Source: Methanomethylophilus sp963631655 | GTDB lineage: Archaea > Thermoplasmatota > Thermoplasmata > Methanomassiliicoccales > Methanomethylophilaceae | Length of the DNA: 17,512 bases | NCBI GenBank assembly: GCA_963631655.1 | Contig: CAVGRR010000033.1 | Location: 1-17,512, forward strand | Direction: 5' to 3' | Part shown: positions 1-7,058 of the stretch, piece after piece | Layout: each line of letters opens with the position of its first letter | Numbering within the stretch: the first letter of the stretch is position 1 | Translations under genes and position numbers: made by a program | Notes under the pieces: model-generated | Told to the model about the DNA's origin: nothing | The model's input: the letters and a program-made list of their open reading frames with translations, nothing else | Database searches by the model: none

Positions 1-2
1 GA

Positions 3-1508
3 CGTTTCGGCAAATCCCTCAACCTCTCCATGCTCGATGCGTTCTTCAATATCAAATACAAAGGAAATACATGGTTCGACGGACTGAAAGTAAACGATCA
101 CCCGGAGGTCGAAGAATATCGCAATGCTTACCCCACAATTCGTCTATCCATGAACGAATTGGACTACCTGGATTATAACGAATTCATTTCCAATCTCAAA
201 TACAGGATCAAAAATCTGTACAAGGAGTACAGATATCTTGAAACCAGTGAAAAGGTGGACCCTGCAGACCGTGAAGATTATCAGAAACTTGTTAGTGGCA
301 ATGCAAATCCGACCCTTCTCAAAGAATCACTCCGTGCGTTATGCTCAATGCTGGAACAGTATCACGGGGTCAAACCGATCATTCTCATCGATGAATATGA
401 TGCCACTCTTAACTATGCATATGGCAGAGAAACATACGACAGGATTCTCAATATTCTCCGCAGTTTCTACTCTCTGGCACTTAAAGGCAACGAAAGTCTG
501 ACATTCGCTGTCGTAACTGGAGTCATGCAGATCGCCAAAGAAGGCATATTCTCCGGACTGAACAATCTCGACGTGAACAACATCTTCGGAACACGGTTCG
601 ACGAAAGATACGGTTTCACCGAACCGGAAGTGAAAGAACTCTGCACCTACTACGGCCATCCCGAGAAATTCGATGAAGTAAAAGAGTGGTATGACGGATA
701 CCGTTTCGGAAATGCTGAGGTATACAATCCCTGGAGTGTCATGTCCTGCATTCTGGAAAAATTCTCCACAGGAGCATACTGGGCCGGGACCAGCGGAAAC
801 AGCATCATCGATACGCTTCTGGAAAATTCCAACGAAAAGACATTCAAAGACCTCCATGCCCTCAGCAATGGGGAGACCGTTCTGAAACCGCTGGTACCGA
901 CCGTCGCAATGGAAGATCTGAAGATCGAACCCAGTGCAGTGTTCTCGGTGTTCACGGTTTCGGGATATCTGAAAGCGATCCCCGCCGGACAGGATTATCT
1001 CCTCTCGATACCCAACCGCGAGATGTATTCTGCATTCTATAAACATCTGAAAAGGTTCCTGTTCCACGGCGGATCGGATCCGTTCGCACCGTTCCTGGAT
1101 GCATTGGAAGCAGGCAATACGACTAAGATCAAAGAGACATTGGATACTTTCTTCCAGAACTTTTCGTTCTTTCTACTGAAAGATGAAGGATATTACCATG
1201 CTATCCTTGCAGTGATGATACTCGGCCGTGAAGGAAAATACACTATCCTGATCGACCGCGAGACCGGTGACGGAAGGCATGACTTCTTCATGAAGAGCAG
1301 ATTCCCCAGATACCCCAACATCGTCGTCGAGATCAAGAAGGCCGACTCCGAAGCAAGTGACGCGACAGTACAGCACCTTGCGCAGAAAGCATTAGATCAG
1401 ATCCACGAAAAGGACTATTGCAGGGGCCTGGAAGGAAGGACCTTCCTGTACGGTATCGCATTCAGAGCAAAGGCCGCCACGGTGCTCTTCGAAGAAACCG
1501 TCATCTGA
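3..1508 (+). CDS. AAA-ATPase-like / PD-(D/E)XK nuclease-like protein, 5'-truncated
   Basis: The reading frame is open from the left edge and lacks its start. The first visible residues, RFGKS, are the end of the Walker A region typical of the AAA-ATPase-like family (Pfam AAA-ATPase_like, formerly DUF1703 type). A Walker B-like ILIDEYD lies at 381-401. The C-terminal part matches the PDDEXK_9 pattern: an Asp in GRHDFF, then VVEIKK (1323-1340, with Glu 1329-1331 and Lys 1335-1337), followed by a helix rich in Ala and Gln. About 501 residues are visible, so perhaps 25-50 are missing. The biochemical role of this family is not established; large paralogous sets are known in gut bacteria and some archaea, and a mobile or defence role is only speculation. 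The first Met at position 30 is internal and not the true start. No partner gene is visible. Confident in the family, not in a function. Confidence 0.85.
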   Translation, partial: RFGKSLNLSMLDAFFNIKYKGNTWFDGLKVNDHPEVEEYRNAYPTIRLSMNELDYLDYNEFISNLKYRIKNLYKEYRYLETSEKVDPADREDYQKLVSGNANPTLLKESLRALCSMLEQYHGVKPIILIDEYDATLNYAYGRETYDRILNILRSFYSLALKGNESLTFAVVTGVMQIAKEGIFSGLNNLDVNNIFGTRFDERYGFTEPEVKELCTYYGHPEKFDEVKEWYDGYRFGNAEVYNPWSVMSCILEKFSTGAYWAGTSGNSIIDTLLENSNEKTFKDLHALSNGETVLKPLVPTVAMEDLKIEPSAVFSVFTVSGYLKAIPAGQDYLLSIPNREMYSAFYKHLKRFLFHGGSDPFAPFLDALEAGNTTKIKETLDTFFQNFSFFLLKDEGYYHAILAVMILGREGKYTILIDRETGDGRHDFFMKSRFPRYPNIVVEIKKADSEASDATVQHLAQKALDQIHEKDYCRGLEGRTFLYGIAFRAKAATVLFEETVI

Positions 1509-1595
1509 TCGTGACTTTGATTCCTGAATTTGTAATCGGAAGCAGAAACGCACAATAAGTTCCAGACACAAAGCGAAATCAATGAGAAGAATGAG

Positions 1596-1668
1596 TGGAC
1601 TGGGCGCGATTTGAACGCGCGACTTCTTGCTTGCAAAGCAAGCGATCTTCCAGCTGATCTACCAGCCC
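1596..1668 (-). tRNA. tRNA-Ala (anticodon UGC)
   Basis: Read on the minus strand, a 73-nt cloverleaf is complete. It has a 7-bp acceptor (GGGCTGG with CCAGTCC, one G-U), a 4-bp D stem (GATC/GATC), an anticodon stem CTTGC/GCAAG with loop TTTGCAA, a 5-nt variable loop, and a T arm GCGCG-TTCAAAT-CGCGC. The discriminator base is A. CCA is not encoded, as the next bases are CTC. There is no intron. It stands alone, between the nuclease-like gene and the divergent aroC. Confidence 0.97.
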
Positions 1669-1693
1669 GTTATTTCCCTTGATTGAGGTTACC

Positions 1694-1701
1694 AATATAA
1701 A
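1694..1701 (-). promoter_or_regulatory. Box A (TATA) promoter of tRNA-Ala
   Basis: On the minus strand the element reads TTTATATT, preceded by an A-run that could serve as the BRE. It lies about 26-33 nt upstream of the first base of the tRNA, the spacing expected for archaeal transcription starting at or near the mature 5' end. Confidence 0.7.
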
Positions 1702-1730
1702 TTTTTCTGAACATCCGGACTGATACAGAA

Positions 1731-1738
1731 TTATATAC
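1731..1738 (+). promoter_or_regulatory. Putative box A promoter of the aroC operon
   Basis: The motif TTATATAC occurs about 55 nt before the aroC ATG, which would give a leader of roughly 25-30 nt. A purine-rich GGAAGG lies just before the ATG. This is the best TATA-like match in the short space between the divergent tRNA-Ala and aroC. Confidence 0.5.
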
Positions 1739-1789
1739 GGTTCCAACTTACCAGAACTTGTCAGATACCCAGGTCTACGGAAGGTTATT

Positions 1790-2854
1790 ATGTACACTCT
1801 CGGTAAGAAATTGAAATTCACGCTCTACGGAAAAAGCCACGGCCCCTGTGTCGGAGGCATTCTCGAAGGCGTCCCCAAGAACGTCCCCGTGGACCTGAAC
1901 AAGATGGCGGAGGAACTTGCACTGCGCAAACCTTCCAAAGGGATCGGAACGGACCGTGTCGAAACAGATCTTCCTGAGATCGTCGGCGGGATCCAAAACG
2001 GAAAGACCGACGGAAACGACATTATTCTGAAAATAATGAACGGAAACGTCGATGATTCGAAGTATCTGCCGTTCATGGAGACCCCCAGGCCCGGACATGC
2101 CGACCTCCCCGCACTTCTGGACCTTCCGAAATTCGATATCTGCGGCGGAGGGCAGTTCTCCGGAAGACTGACCGCACCCATCGTCGCCGCGGGCAGCATC
2201 GCCAAAGAGATCCTTTCCTCGAAGGGGATCCGCGTCGGAGCATTCTGCAGATCCATCGGCACGGTTACCGATGAAAATGAAAGGACCCTCGAGGATGCCG
2301 TGAAGTCACGCGGCTATTCCACCAGGGCCTGTACAAAAGAACTCGATGAGAAGATGTCCGAATGCATCATGGCCGCCAGAAAAGACGCGGACAGCGTCGG
2401 CGGTGTTGTCGAATGCATCGTCACCGGCCTTCCGATAGGATTTGGCGGAATATGGTTCGAATCATTGGATGCAGAACTCGCAGGTGCCATGTTCGGCATC
2501 CCTGCCTGCAAAGGCATCGAATTCGGAAAAGGATTCGAACTCACAAAGATGAGAGGTTCCGAATCCAACGACGCATACCGTTTCGACGAGAACGGAAGGA
2601 TCGTCACAGTAACCAACAACATGGGCGGTATCGTCGGCGGAATGTCCGACGGAGCCCCGCTGGTCTTCAGGACCGCATTCAAACCCACGCCGTCCATCGG
2701 AAAAACCCAGCAGACGGTCAACATCAAGACCGGCAAGAATGCGGATCTGAAGATCGAAGGAAGGCACGACCCCTGCATCGCCCCGAGGGCGGTCGCGGTC
2801 GTCGAAGCAGTGGCCGCATTGGTCATTGCAGACCAGATGGAGAGAGGACTTTGA
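1790..2854 (+). CDS. aroC: Chorismate synthase
   Basis: Last step of the shikimate pathway: converts 5-enolpyruvylshikimate-3-phosphate to chorismate with reduced FMN, in the cytoplasm. The protein has 354 residues, normal for the family. Visible motifs are GKSHG with the catalytic His17, RPGHAD (100-105), the second signature GQFSGRLTAPIVAAGS (about 121-136), and the C-terminal RHDPCIAPRA. The first signature is unusual: the residue between Gly and Ser is Lys15, where I recall the family pattern allowing only D, E or S. The ATG at 1790 is preceded by a short GGAAGG. It is the first gene of an operon, and its stop overlaps the start of the chorismate mutase gene, the next enzyme in the Phe/Tyr branch. 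Identity is secure; the Lys could be a lineage trait. Confidence 0.96.
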   Translation: MYTLGKKLKFTLYGKSHGPCVGGILEGVPKNVPVDLNKMAEELALRKPSKGIGTDRVETDLPEIVGGIQNGKTDGNDIILKIMNGNVDDSKYLPFMETPRPGHADLPALLDLPKFDICGGGQFSGRLTAPIVAAGSIAKEILSSKGIRVGAFCRSIGTVTDENERTLEDAVKSRGYSTRACTKELDEKMSECIMAARKDADSVGGVVECIVTGLPIGFGGIWFESLDAELAGAMFGIPACKGIEFGKGFELTKMRGSESNDAYRFDENGRIVTVTNNMGGIVGGMSDGAPLVFRTAFKPTPSIGKTQQTVNIKTGKNADLKIEGRHDPCIAPRAVAVVEAVAALVIADQMERGL

Positions 2855-3135
2855 CCGAAGATTACCTCGATGTGAAAAGAAAAGAGATCGCCGAGTGCGA
2901 CCGCCAGATCATGGTCCTTCTCAGGAAAAGACTGGACCTCGCATTGGAAGTGGGCCATTACAAGGCGGAACACGGACTGGATGTCAGAAACCACGAAGTG
3001 GAGCTGAAAGTGGCCGAAAGGTACAGAAAACTTGCAGAAGAATTCGGATTCGATCCCGACCGTATCGAACTGATCTGCAGGATCATCATGCAGGAGTCTG
3101 TCGCCAAAGAGAAGACCCTGCAGAACGGGGAATGA
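2851..3135 (+). CDS. aroQ: Chorismate mutase, AroQ class
   Basis: Rearranges chorismate to prephenate, the entry to phenylalanine and tyrosine. It is a 94-residue, all-helical, monofunctional AroQ protein. The start is taken as TTG at 2851, which overlaps the aroC stop (TTGA) and has AGAGAGG just upstream; no ATG or GTG in frame gives a full first helix. Against E. coli AroQ by eye, Arg10, Arg27, Lys38, Glu51 and Ser83 match the active-site Arg11, Arg28, Lys39, Glu52 and Ser84. Glu87 stands where E. coli has Gln88, as in other archaeal and yeast enzymes. The positions of Asp48 and Arg51 appear to be Asn47 and Val50. The stop overlaps the next ATG (ATGA), so the three genes are probably translationally coupled. 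Confidence 0.92.
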   Translation: MTEDYLDVKRKEIAECDRQIMVLLRKRLDLALEVGHYKAEHGLDVRNHEVELKVAERYRKLAEEFGFDPDRIELICRIIMQESVAKEKTLQNGE

Positions 3136-3443
3136 ATATGGCAGATGTTGCACAGATCAAGAAGAAAATGCTGCTTTTGGCCGTAGCAAGTGCGGTCATC
3201 CTGATCGCAGCGACAGCAGCGACCGCTTTGGGATATTCCAGCTTGAAGGATTCCGGGCTTGTCATTTATATGATGGCGGTACCCATTATCCTGACCGTAC
3301 TGGCGTTCGTGTTCGGATATCTCGATGTCAACGAAAAAATGAAGGACGACGACATCGAGTACATCATCCACAGGACATACATCTTCGGTGGGATCCTGTT
3401 CTTCATCACTATACTGGTGCTTGTCGCACTGTATATGTCCTGA
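3132..3443 (+). CDS. Small membrane protein, three predicted TM helices, unknown function
   Basis: I do not recognise this family. The 103-residue product has a short basic N-terminus, then three hydrophobic segments at about residues 13-34, 43-64 and 82-102. An acidic stretch (EKMKDDDIE) separates the second from the third. There is no cleavable signal, cysteine pair or catalytic motif. The ATG at 3132 overlaps the chorismate mutase stop as ATGA. A second ATG at 3138 is better spaced from the upstream GGGG and could be the real start, giving 101 residues. It is the last gene of the aroC-aroQ transcript and ends just before a terminator hairpin. Coupled translation suggests, without proof, a link to aromatic metabolism or simply a conserved passenger. 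Confidence 0.75.
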   Translation: MNMADVAQIKKKMLLLAVASAVILIAATAATALGYSSLKDSGLVIYMMAVPIILTVLAFVFGYLDVNEKMKDDDIEYIIHRTYIFGGILFFITILVLVALYMS

Positions 3444-3445
3444 AA

Positions 3446-3475
3446 CCGGCCCTTTCGGGCCGGAAATTATTTTTA
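3446..3475 (+). terminator. Hairpin terminator between aroC operon and ilvD
   Basis: A perfect 7-bp stem, CCGGCCC/GGGCCGG, with a TTTC loop (3446-3463) begins two bases after the stop codon of the small membrane protein. An A/T-rich stretch with a run of five Ts follows. It lies in the 36-nt gap between convergent genes, so it may stop transcription from both sides, though the U-run serves only the plus strand. Confidence 0.65.
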
Positions 3476-3479
3476 AAAA

Positions 3480-5126
3480 TCAGCCGAGGTAAGCGCCGCT
3501 TACACCGTTGCTGACAAGTTTCTGATATTTCTTCTGCACACCGGTGACGGGACGCTGAACGATCTTGACCTTTGCAAGACGCGCTTTGATCTCCTCATCG
3601 GTGAGCCTTGCGTTGAGCTTCCTGTTGGGGATGTCGATATCGATGACATCTCCGTCCTGAAGTGCCGCAATGGGTCCGAGCTCATAGGCTTCGGGGGAAA
3701 CGTGTCCGATGGCTCCTCCGCGGGTAGCTCCGGAGAACCTTCCGTCGGTGATGAGTGCGACAGACTCTCCGAGTCCCATTCCCTGGATGATACTGGTCGG
3801 GGAGAGCATCTCGGGCATTCCGGGAGCTCCCTTGGGTCCCTCGTACCTGATGACGATGACATCTCCGGCCTGGATCTTTCCGGCGCGGATTGCTTCATTT
3901 GCATCGAGTTCGGAATCGAAACACTTGGCCTTTCCGGTGAAGACCATCATCTTGGGACTGACCGCGGCCTGTTTGATGACGGATCCGAGAGGTGCGATGT
4001 TTCCTTTCAGGATGGCGATTCCTCCCTGCTTGTGGTAGGGGTTGTCGAGAGGCCTGAGTACTTCTTCATCAAGGACCTTTGCGCTGTCGGCGATCTCGAA
4101 GATGGTCTTTCCGTTGCAGGTGGGCGCGTCCTCGAGGAACTTCCTCAGCCTGTTGAGGATTGCAGGAACACCTCCGGCGTTGTCGAGGTCCCTGATGTGG
4201 AAGGGTCCGGCAGGCCTGAGGCTGGTGATATGGGGAATGACACGGGAGATCTTGTCGAACTCCTCGATGTCGACGGGGCATCCGAATTCCTTGGAGATGG
4301 CGGGAATGTGGAGTGCGGTGTTGGTGGATCCTCCGATGGCCATGTCGACGCAGATCGCGTTGTGGATGGAGTGAGAGTTGAGGATGTCGCGGGGTTTGAT
4401 GCCTTTTCTCACGAGTTCGACGATCTTCTTTCCGGTCTCCTTTGCGATGACGAGCTTTTTCTCGTCAAGGGCAAGAGAGGTTCCGCATCCGGTCAGGGAG
4501 AGTCCCATGGCTTCGGTGAGGCATGCCATGGTGTTCGCGGTGAAAAGTCCGGAACAGCTTCCGGCACCGGGGCAGGCGGCACACTCGACCTGGTGAAGAT
4601 ATTCCTCATCAGCGGCTCCGACCTGGACCTTTCCGATGGCCTCGAAGACGGTCTGAAGGTCCATTCCCTTCTCGACTCCGTTTCCGGCCTCCATTGCACC
4701 GCCGGTGACGATCAATGCGGGGAGGTTCATCCTTCCTGCTGCCATCAGCATTCCGGGGGTGACCTTGTCGCAGTTGCTGACTCCTACCCATCCGTCCATC
4801 GCATGGCCTTCGACCATGACCTCACAGCAGTCGGAGATGACCTCCCTGGAAATCAGAGAGTACCTCATTCCCTTGTGACCCATGGCGATTCCGTCGCAGA
4901 CAGCAGGGGTTCCGAAGACGAAGGGTACTCCGCCGGCCTCTTTGATACCTTCTTTCACCGCATCCACGATCTTGTTGAGGTGGATGTGTCCGGGAACGAC
5001 CTCGTTCCAGGAGTTTGCAATACCGATGAAGGGTTTCTCGAAATCCTCGTCTTTGAGACCGTCCGCTCTGAGCAGGCTCCTTGCGGGGGCTGCATCGACA
5101 CCGTGCTTGATGACGTCGCTTCTCAT
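3480..5126 (-). CDS. ilvD: Dihydroxy-acid dehydratase
   Basis: Dehydrates 2,3-dihydroxy-isovalerate and 2,3-dihydroxy-3-methylvalerate in valine, isoleucine and leucine synthesis. It is a cytoplasmic iron-sulfur enzyme of 548 residues, a normal length. Conserved blocks are NSWNEVVPGHIHL (38-50), CDGIAMGHKGM (77-87), SNCDKVTPGM (117-126) and CPGAGSCSGLFTANTM (185-200). Cys77, Cys119 and Cys191 are the likely cluster ligands. Near the C-terminus are GPKGAPGMPEM and DGRFSGATRG, typical of the IlvD/Edd family. The start ATG has no Shine-Dalgarno sequence and lies only about 30 nt from a TATA-like element, so the mRNA probably has a very short leader. It is monocistronic here, on the same strand as but downstream of the ribosomal cluster. 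Edd is excluded by context and motif wording. Confidence 0.96.
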   Translation of the reverse strand: MRSDVIKHGVDAAPARSLLRADGLKDEDFEKPFIGIANSWNEVVPGHIHLNKIVDAVKEGIKEAGGVPFVFGTPAVCDGIAMGHKGMRYSLISREVISDCCEVMVEGHAMDGWVGVSNCDKVTPGMLMAAGRMNLPALIVTGGAMEAGNGVEKGMDLQTVFEAIGKVQVGAADEEYLHQVECAACPGAGSCSGLFTANTMACLTEAMGLSLTGCGTSLALDEKKLVIAKETGKKIVELVRKGIKPRDILNSHSIHNAICVDMAIGGSTNTALHIPAISKEFGCPVDIEEFDKISRVIPHITSLRPAGPFHIRDLDNAGGVPAILNRLRKFLEDAPTCNGKTIFEIADSAKVLDEEVLRPLDNPYHKQGGIAILKGNIAPLGSVIKQAAVSPKMMVFTGKAKCFDSELDANEAIRAGKIQAGDVIVIRYEGPKGAPGMPEMLSPTSIIQGMGLGESVALITDGRFSGATRGGAIGHVSPEAYELGPIAALQDGDVIDIDIPNRKLNARLTDEEIKARLAKVKIVQRPVTGVQKKYQKLVSNGVSGAYLG

Positions 5127-5154
5127 ATTATCAAGACACGACTAACCGCAACCT

Positions 5155-5163
5155 GTTTAAAAA
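5155..5163 (-). promoter_or_regulatory. Putative box A promoter of ilvD
   Basis: On the minus strand the sequence reads TTTTTAAAC about 30-35 nt upstream of the ilvD ATG. With a start site about 25 nt downstream, the leader would be 10 nt or less, which fits the lack of a Shine-Dalgarno sequence. Confidence 0.5.
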
Positions 5164-5339
5164 TAATTCTAAGGAACGGAGGTAAAGGTCAGTATTCTGT
5201 ACAGGAATTTCAGCAGATAGGCTGTGTTCAGACCATCGTCTGCGCAAGATAACGCGGAAGATCCCACACCGAGAACACATCCTAAGGGGGGTGAACCCCG
5301 ATAGAGATAAGACAGGAAAAACCTGAAAAAGGGTTTGAA
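5164..5339 (-). other. Intergenic region between rps10 and ilvD
   Basis: There are 176 nt without a credible gene. On the minus strand it is the rps10 3' region followed by the area upstream of the ilvD promoter. It contains the near-palindrome TTCTGTACAGGAA around 5200 and the T-tracts and small hairpin listed separately. No tRNA fold or CRISPR-like repeat was seen. Confidence 0.6.
5286..5330 (-). terminator. Putative terminator of the rps12-rps7-fusA-tuf-rps10 cluster
   Basis: Ten to twenty-five nt after the rps10 stop, the minus strand carries two T5 tracts (5326-5330 and 5317-5321). They are followed by a small hairpin GGGG-TTCA-CCCC (5288-5299). U-tracts alone commonly terminate transcription in archaea. 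Confidence 0.45.
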
Positions 5340-5654
5340 TCAGTTGCTGCGGAGCACGATCTCGATGTTGACTCCATCGGGAACGCTGATCCTCATGAGC
5401 TGCCTGAGAGCACGTTCATCCGCGTCGAGGTCGATAAGCCTCTTGTGGATGCGCATTTCCCACCTGTCGTAGGTTTCGCTGCCTTCTCCGTCGGGAGATT
5501 TCCTGCAGGCGACCCTTAATTTCTTGGTAGGGAGGGGGACGGGACCGCGGATTGCGACTCCGGTCCTCTCGGAGATGGCCTTGATCTGTCCGCAGACCTC
5601 GTCGACCATCTGGGGGTTGGTGCCACTGAGAGAGATTCTAGCACGCTGTGACAT
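5340..5654 (-). CDS. rps10: 30S ribosomal protein S10 (uS10)
   Basis: Component of the head of the small ribosomal subunit. The 104 residues match archaeal uS10 in length and sequence: RISLSGTNP near the N-terminus, a central GPVPLPTKKLRVACRKSP loop, and HKRLIDLDA in the second half. The ATG at 5654 has GAGG about 8 nt upstream. It is the last gene of the 'str' cluster, 60 nt after tuf, the usual archaeal position. No TATA element is visible in the 60-nt gap, so it is probably read from the tuf or rps12 promoters. A perfect GC hairpin in the gap may set its level. Confidence 0.97.
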   Translation of the reverse strand: MSQRARISLSGTNPQMVDEVCGQIKAISERTGVAIRGPVPLPTKKLRVACRKSPDGEGSETYDRWEMRIHKRLIDLDADERALRQLMRISVPDGVNIEIVLRSN

Positions 5655-5680
5655 TAATATTCCTCGTTTATGAGACAGGG

Positions 5681-5698
5681 GAGGGGGAGGGCCCCCTC
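5681..5698 (-). repeat. Perfect GC-rich hairpin between tuf and rps10
   Basis: The arms GAGGGGG (5681-5687) and CCCCCTC (5692-5698) pair perfectly around a 4-nt loop. The hairpin starts 16 nt after the tuf stop and ends about 26 nt before the rps10 ATG. No T-run follows on the minus strand, so it is more likely an mRNA processing, stability or attenuation element than a full terminator. Confidence 0.7.
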
Positions 5699-5714
5699 GG
5701 CCCTGAATGGAAAA

Positions 5715-6977
5715 TCAGTTTGCGCGCTCGACTGCGGTGCAGACACCGGCAGCGACAGTCTGACCCATGTCACGGATTGCAAACCTTCCGAGCGGGGGGA
5801 AGTCCTTTGCAGGCTCGACGACGAGGGGCTTCATGGGTTTGAGCTTGACAACTGCGTTGTCACCGTTCTTCAGGAAGGACAGGTCAGTGAGGGGCTTTCC
5901 GGCACGGTTGGCGGAAACGATCTCGATGAACTGGCAGGCGACCTGAGCGGTGTGGACGTGGAACACAGGAGTGTATCCGACGGTGATGACGGAGGGGTGG
6001 TTCAGGACGATGATCTGAGCGGTGAAGGTCTTGGCGACTGCAGGCGGGTTGTCCACAGGTCCAGCGACGTCTCCCCTCTTGATGTCGTTCTTGGCGACTC
6101 CACCGACGTTGAATCCGACGTTGTCTCCGGGCTCTGCCTTGGGCATGGACTCGTGGTGTTCCTCGATGGATTTGACGACTCCGGTGACGTGGGAAGGCTC
6201 GAAGATGACCTTCATGTTGGGGGTCATGACTCCGGTCTCGACACGGCCGACAGGAACGGTTCCGATACCGGTGATGGTGTAGACATCCTGAACGGGGACA
6301 CGGAGGGGCTTCTCGGTGTGCTTCTCAGGGACGACGAGGTTGTCGAGTGCCTGGATGAGGGTAGGTCCGTTGTACCAGGAGGTGTTGGCGGATTTCTCCT
6401 TGATGTTGTCTCCCATGTATGCGGATACGGGGATGAAGGGGATGGTCTCGACCTTGTTTCCGACCATCTTGAGGAGCTTGGTCATTCCTTCTTTGGCCTC
6501 GTTGTATTTGGCCTGGTCGTATTTGACTGCATCCATCTTGTTGATAGCGACGATGATCTGCTTGACACCGAGGGTGGTAGCAAGGAAGACGTGCTCTTTG
6601 GTCTGAGCCTGGGGACCCTCGATTGCGGAGCAGGTGATGATTGCTGCGTCTGCCTGGGAGGTACCGGTGATCATGTTCTTGACGAAGTCACGGTGTCCGG
6701 GTGCGTCGATGACGGTGAAGTAGTACTTGTCGGTCTCGAACTTCTTGTGGGCGACGTCGATAGTAACTCCCCTCTCCCTCTCTTCCTTAAGTCCATCCAT
6801 GACCCAGGCGAAGTAGAAGGATCCTTTTCCTTTCTCCTCGGCTTCTTTCTTGTATTTCTCGATGACGTGGGGGTCGATTGCACCGGTCTCGAGCAGGATC
6901 CTTCCGGTAAGGGTGGATTTTCCGTGGTCGACGTGTCCGATGATGACTAAATTCATGTGCGGTTTGTTGCTTGCCAT
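5715..6977 (-). CDS. tuf: Translation elongation factor 1-alpha (EF-1A)
   Basis: GTPase that brings aminoacyl-tRNA to the ribosomal A site. The 420 residues are typical of the archaeal/eukaryotic form. The G domain shows GHVDHGKS (14-21), RGVTID (69-74, with the switch Thr72), DAPGHRD (91-97) and NKMD (146-149). The beta-barrel domains follow, including GTVPVGRVETG, and the protein ends in TAVERAN. The ATG at 6977 has AAGGAG 9 nt upstream. An 81-nt gap from fusA contains a strong box A, so tuf can be transcribed separately as well as with the cluster, consistent with the high demand for this protein. Confidence 0.98.
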   Translation of the reverse strand: MASNKPHMNLVIIGHVDHGKSTLTGRILLETGAIDPHVIEKYKKEAEEKGKGSFYFAWVMDGLKEERERGVTIDVAHKKFETDKYYFTVIDAPGHRDFVKNMITGTSQADAAIITCSAIEGPQAQTKEHVFLATTLGVKQIIVAINKMDAVKYDQAKYNEAKEGMTKLLKMVGNKVETIPFIPVSAYMGDNIKEKSANTSWYNGPTLIQALDNLVVPEKHTEKPLRVPVQDVYTITGIGTVPVGRVETGVMTPNMKVIFEPSHVTGVVKSIEEHHESMPKAEPGDNVGFNVGGVAKNDIKRGDVAGPVDNPPAVAKTFTAQIIVLNHPSVITVGYTPVFHVHTAQVACQFIEIVSANRAGKPLTDLSFLKNGDNAVVKLKPMKPLVVEPAKDFPPLGRFAIRDMGQTVAAGVCTAVERAN

Positions 6978-7032
6978 GTCTTGTCTCTCCTTAGTTATTT
7001 TTCAAACTTGGTTTTTGTCGATAAGGGTGTTT

Positions 7033-7041
7033 ATATTTAAA
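7033..7041 (-). promoter_or_regulatory. Box A promoter of tuf
   Basis: On the minus strand TTTAAATATAA is preceded by an AACC that could be the BRE. A start about 25 nt downstream would give a leader of about 30 nt carrying the AAGGAG Shine-Dalgarno sequence. This is an internal promoter within the cluster. Confidence 0.65.
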
Positions 7042-7058
7042 GGTTTTAGAACCCCGCC

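Noticed and set aside
3702..5252. Long open frame opposite ilvD (over 500 codons)
   Set aside because: It is a mirror of the ilvD codon pattern: the translation is a low-complexity mix of Asp, Gly, Val and Ser with no domain, and ilvD on the other strand is certain.
5670..6950. Long open frame opposite tuf
   Set aside because: Same artefact as opposite ilvD; highly expressed genes with strong codon bias leave stop-free antisense frames.
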